A DNA stretch of 42,926 nucleotides from RGIG8767 sp045531685 (lineage in GTDB: Bacteria; Bacillota; Clostridia; Lachnospirales; Lachnospiraceae): positions 1 through 42,926 of the forward strand of contig JAZSEL010000063.1 of assembly GCA_045531685.1 (NCBI GenBank), in the 5' to 3' direction. The notes below the pieces were generated by a model that saw nothing but the letters and a program-made list of their open reading frames with translations, did no database searches and was not told where the DNA came from. This document shows, piece by piece, positions 41,605-42,926 of this stretch (its first letter is position 1; each line of letters starts with the position of its first letter). Made by a program: the position numbers and the translations under genes.

Positions 41605-42312
41605 CTATTCCTCAAACGTCCACCCATGGTCACCATGGTAAATCATCAGCTTCGTTTGTCCGCCATCTATACAAATATTTTCTCCTGTAATGAATCCGGC
41701 TTTATCAGAAGCAAGAAATGCAATCATATTCACAATATCTAAAGGATTGCCAACCCGTCCTGCCGGTTGCTGTTTTGCATCGGGTCCTTCATATACCGTA
41801 TAATCCGTATCAATCCATCCCGGAGAAATCGAATTCACACGTACTTTTCCGGCAAAACTAACTGCCAATGCATGTGTAAGAGCAGCAATGCCACCCTTGG
41901 CTGCCGTATAGCTTTCTGTTTGCGGTTGACTCATACGATCCCGTGAAGAGGATATATTGATAATACTTGCACCCTGGGAAAAATAAGGCGAAAATAATTT
42001 ACTCAAATAAAAAGGTGCCGTAACTCCAACATTCAGTGCATTTTGAAACTGCTCCCATGTGCAGTCATCAATACCATGCATCTGAGGTGGTGCATTGTTA
42101 ATAAGGACATCCACCTGACCATATTTTTCAATTACGGTACGAGCAAAATCCTCCAACACCTCTTTATTTCCGATATCCCCTACATAGTGGTCCCCCTCTG
42201 TGCAATCAATCACACAGACATGTGCACCATATTTTTTGAATTCATCAGCAGCACAAAGTCCAATACCATGTGCACCGCCGGTAATGACTACAACTTTATT
42301 CTCAAAATTCAT
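41605..42312 (-). CDS. Short-chain dehydrogenase/reductase
   Basis: A 235-residue classical SDR. The nucleotide loop TGGAHGIG (residues about 11-18), the NNA motif in LINNAPPQM, the catalytic Ser of IINISSSRD, the Tyr-x-x-x-Lys of YTAAKGG, and the substrate-side ISPGWIDTDY are all present. Asp in VCVIDCTEGD at the end of the second strand suggests NAD(H) preference. The substrate is unknown. GGGAGG precedes ATG 42312, and the gene is 15 bp after the methyltransferase gene. Confidence 0.92.
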   Translation of the reverse strand: MNFENKVVVITGGAHGIGLCAADEFKKYGAHVCVIDCTEGDHYVGDIGNKEVLEDFARTVIEKYGQVDVLINNAPPQMHGIDDCTWEQFQNALNVGVTAPFYLSKLFSPYFSQGASIINISSSRDRMSQPQTESYTAAKGGIAALTHALAVSFAGKVRVNSISPGWIDTDYTVYEGPDAKQQPAGRVGNPLDIVNMIAFLASDKAGFITGENICIDGGQTKLMIYHGDHGWTFEE

Positions 42313-42327
42313 TTCGAACCTCCCATT

Positions 42328-42924
42328 CTAAGGTAATGAAAATATCATAATCCGTTCTCTGGAATCATTTCCATCAAACAAATCACCGCAATCTATCTCA
42401 TCATAAAATTCCAACTCGTCCACTGTCATAAGATATGAAATATACTCATCTGACGGATAATAAAAAAACAAAAGCATTTCCCTCGGATTTTCATAATAAG
42501 ATTCTATTATTCTTGCCATCACTTTTTGGAGTAACTCCACAGAAAAAGGATTGAAAAAATAGCACCTGTTGACTTTTGAAGGTACTTTATACTCTTCAGC
42601 ACTGACCGGCACAAATTCTGTCTTTCCACCTGAAACGGCTCTTTTTTGATTTTCCAGTGCGCTCCGGTAAATCCGCTCATCATATTCTATTCCTACGGTT
42701 TTTGCCTTGGTTTGATAGGACAGAAAAAAATCGACGCGCCCTTTTCCGCAACCATAATCTAAAACCACATCACTTTTACGGATAAATCCACTGTCAGCCA
42801 AGCGCATTAAAACTCGATACGGCGTCGGTTCATACGGGTAACGGTATCGGTCGGAGTTCGAATCATCCCGACCTGTTGTTTTTATTTGTAAAAGCTTATC
42901 CCATGTGTTTTCGTTATCTGCCAT
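42328..42924 (-). CDS. SAM-dependent methyltransferase
   Basis: A 198-residue methyltransferase-like protein. Motif I is VVLDYGCGKGRVDFFLSYQ near residue 53 and the acidic second-strand residue lies in VGIEYDERIYRSA. A later NRCYFFNPFSVELLQKVM takes the place of motif IV, as in a Firmicutes group with an NPF tripeptide. The N terminus (YRYPYEPTPYRVLMRLA) is typical of this group. Acceptor unknown. ATG 42924 is two bases from the window edge, so the ribosome site is not visible and a longer N terminus cannot be excluded. Confidence 0.83.
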   Translation of the reverse strand: MADNENTWDKLLQIKTTGRDDSNSDRYRYPYEPTPYRVLMRLADSGFIRKSDVVLDYGCGKGRVDFFLSYQTKAKTVGIEYDERIYRSALENQKRAVSGGKTEFVPVSAEEYKVPSKVNRCYFFNPFSVELLQKVMARIIESYYENPREMLLFFYYPSDEYISYLMTVDELEFYDEIDCGDLFDGNDSRERIMIFSLP

Positions 42925-42926
42925 TA

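Overview
The window reads as chromosome of a low-GC, endospore-forming member of the Clostridia, most likely Lachnospiraceae. The signs are YlbJ and GerW/DUF2953 sporulation genes, a clostridial core gene order (coaD-rsmD, asp23-fakA-recG-degV, ftsW next to a class B PBP), strong AGGAGG ribosome sites, a GAAC-N4-GTTC LexA box, and EFR1 and CD3324 families typical of gut Firmicutes. Nearly every gene lies on the minus strand. The plus-strand exceptions are ylbJ, rpmB and a LysR regulator. No rRNA, tRNA, CRISPR array, transposase, integrase or phage gene was seen.

Layout. 1-6.4 kb: YgiQ radical SAM protein, HAD phosphatase, RsuA-type pseudouridine synthase, divergent ylbJ, a 136-bp palindromic element, a coiled-coil protein, coaD and rsmD. 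6.4-10.7 kb: a parE-parC-like type II topoisomerase operon. 10.8-16 kb: asp23, fakA-like kinase, recG and degV in one operon. 16-19.3 kb: rpmB, a coiled-coil/J-domain protein, a previously uncalled 46-aa membrane protein, gerW, DUF2953, a small conserved protein and a Nudix hydrolase. 19.4-24.9 kb: class B PBP, FtsW/RodA/SpoVE, U32 (RlhA-like) protein and ZapA. 25-26.8 kb: ruvAB with its own promoter and LexA box. 26.9-30.2 kb: leuCD, a 500-bp regulatory region and a divergent LysR regulator. 30.2-42.9 kb: a run of about 20 small, mostly unrelated minus-strand genes (Nudix, GNAT, HAD, methyltransferase, deaminase, DNA glycosylase, SDR, lipoprotein), including an EFR1 flavodoxin-ferredoxin gene broken by an in-frame TAG.

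The most unusual structure is the leuC-lysR intergenic region. Next to leuC are two 15-bp dyads centred at about -65 and -45 from the predicted start, the standard arrangement for a LysR-type activator. Beyond them are eight alternating half-sites (TACCTAC / GTAGGTA) whose centre spacings (31, 32, 31, 43, 30, 64 and 31 bp) all approximate whole turns of B-DNA. This looks like a phased, cooperative protein-binding array of a kind I do not recognise. Two further regulatory candidates are mutually exclusive hairpins: one pair follows a 9-codon ORF with a strong ribosome site upstream of CD3324-DUF1062, the other lies upstream of a P-loop kinase gene.
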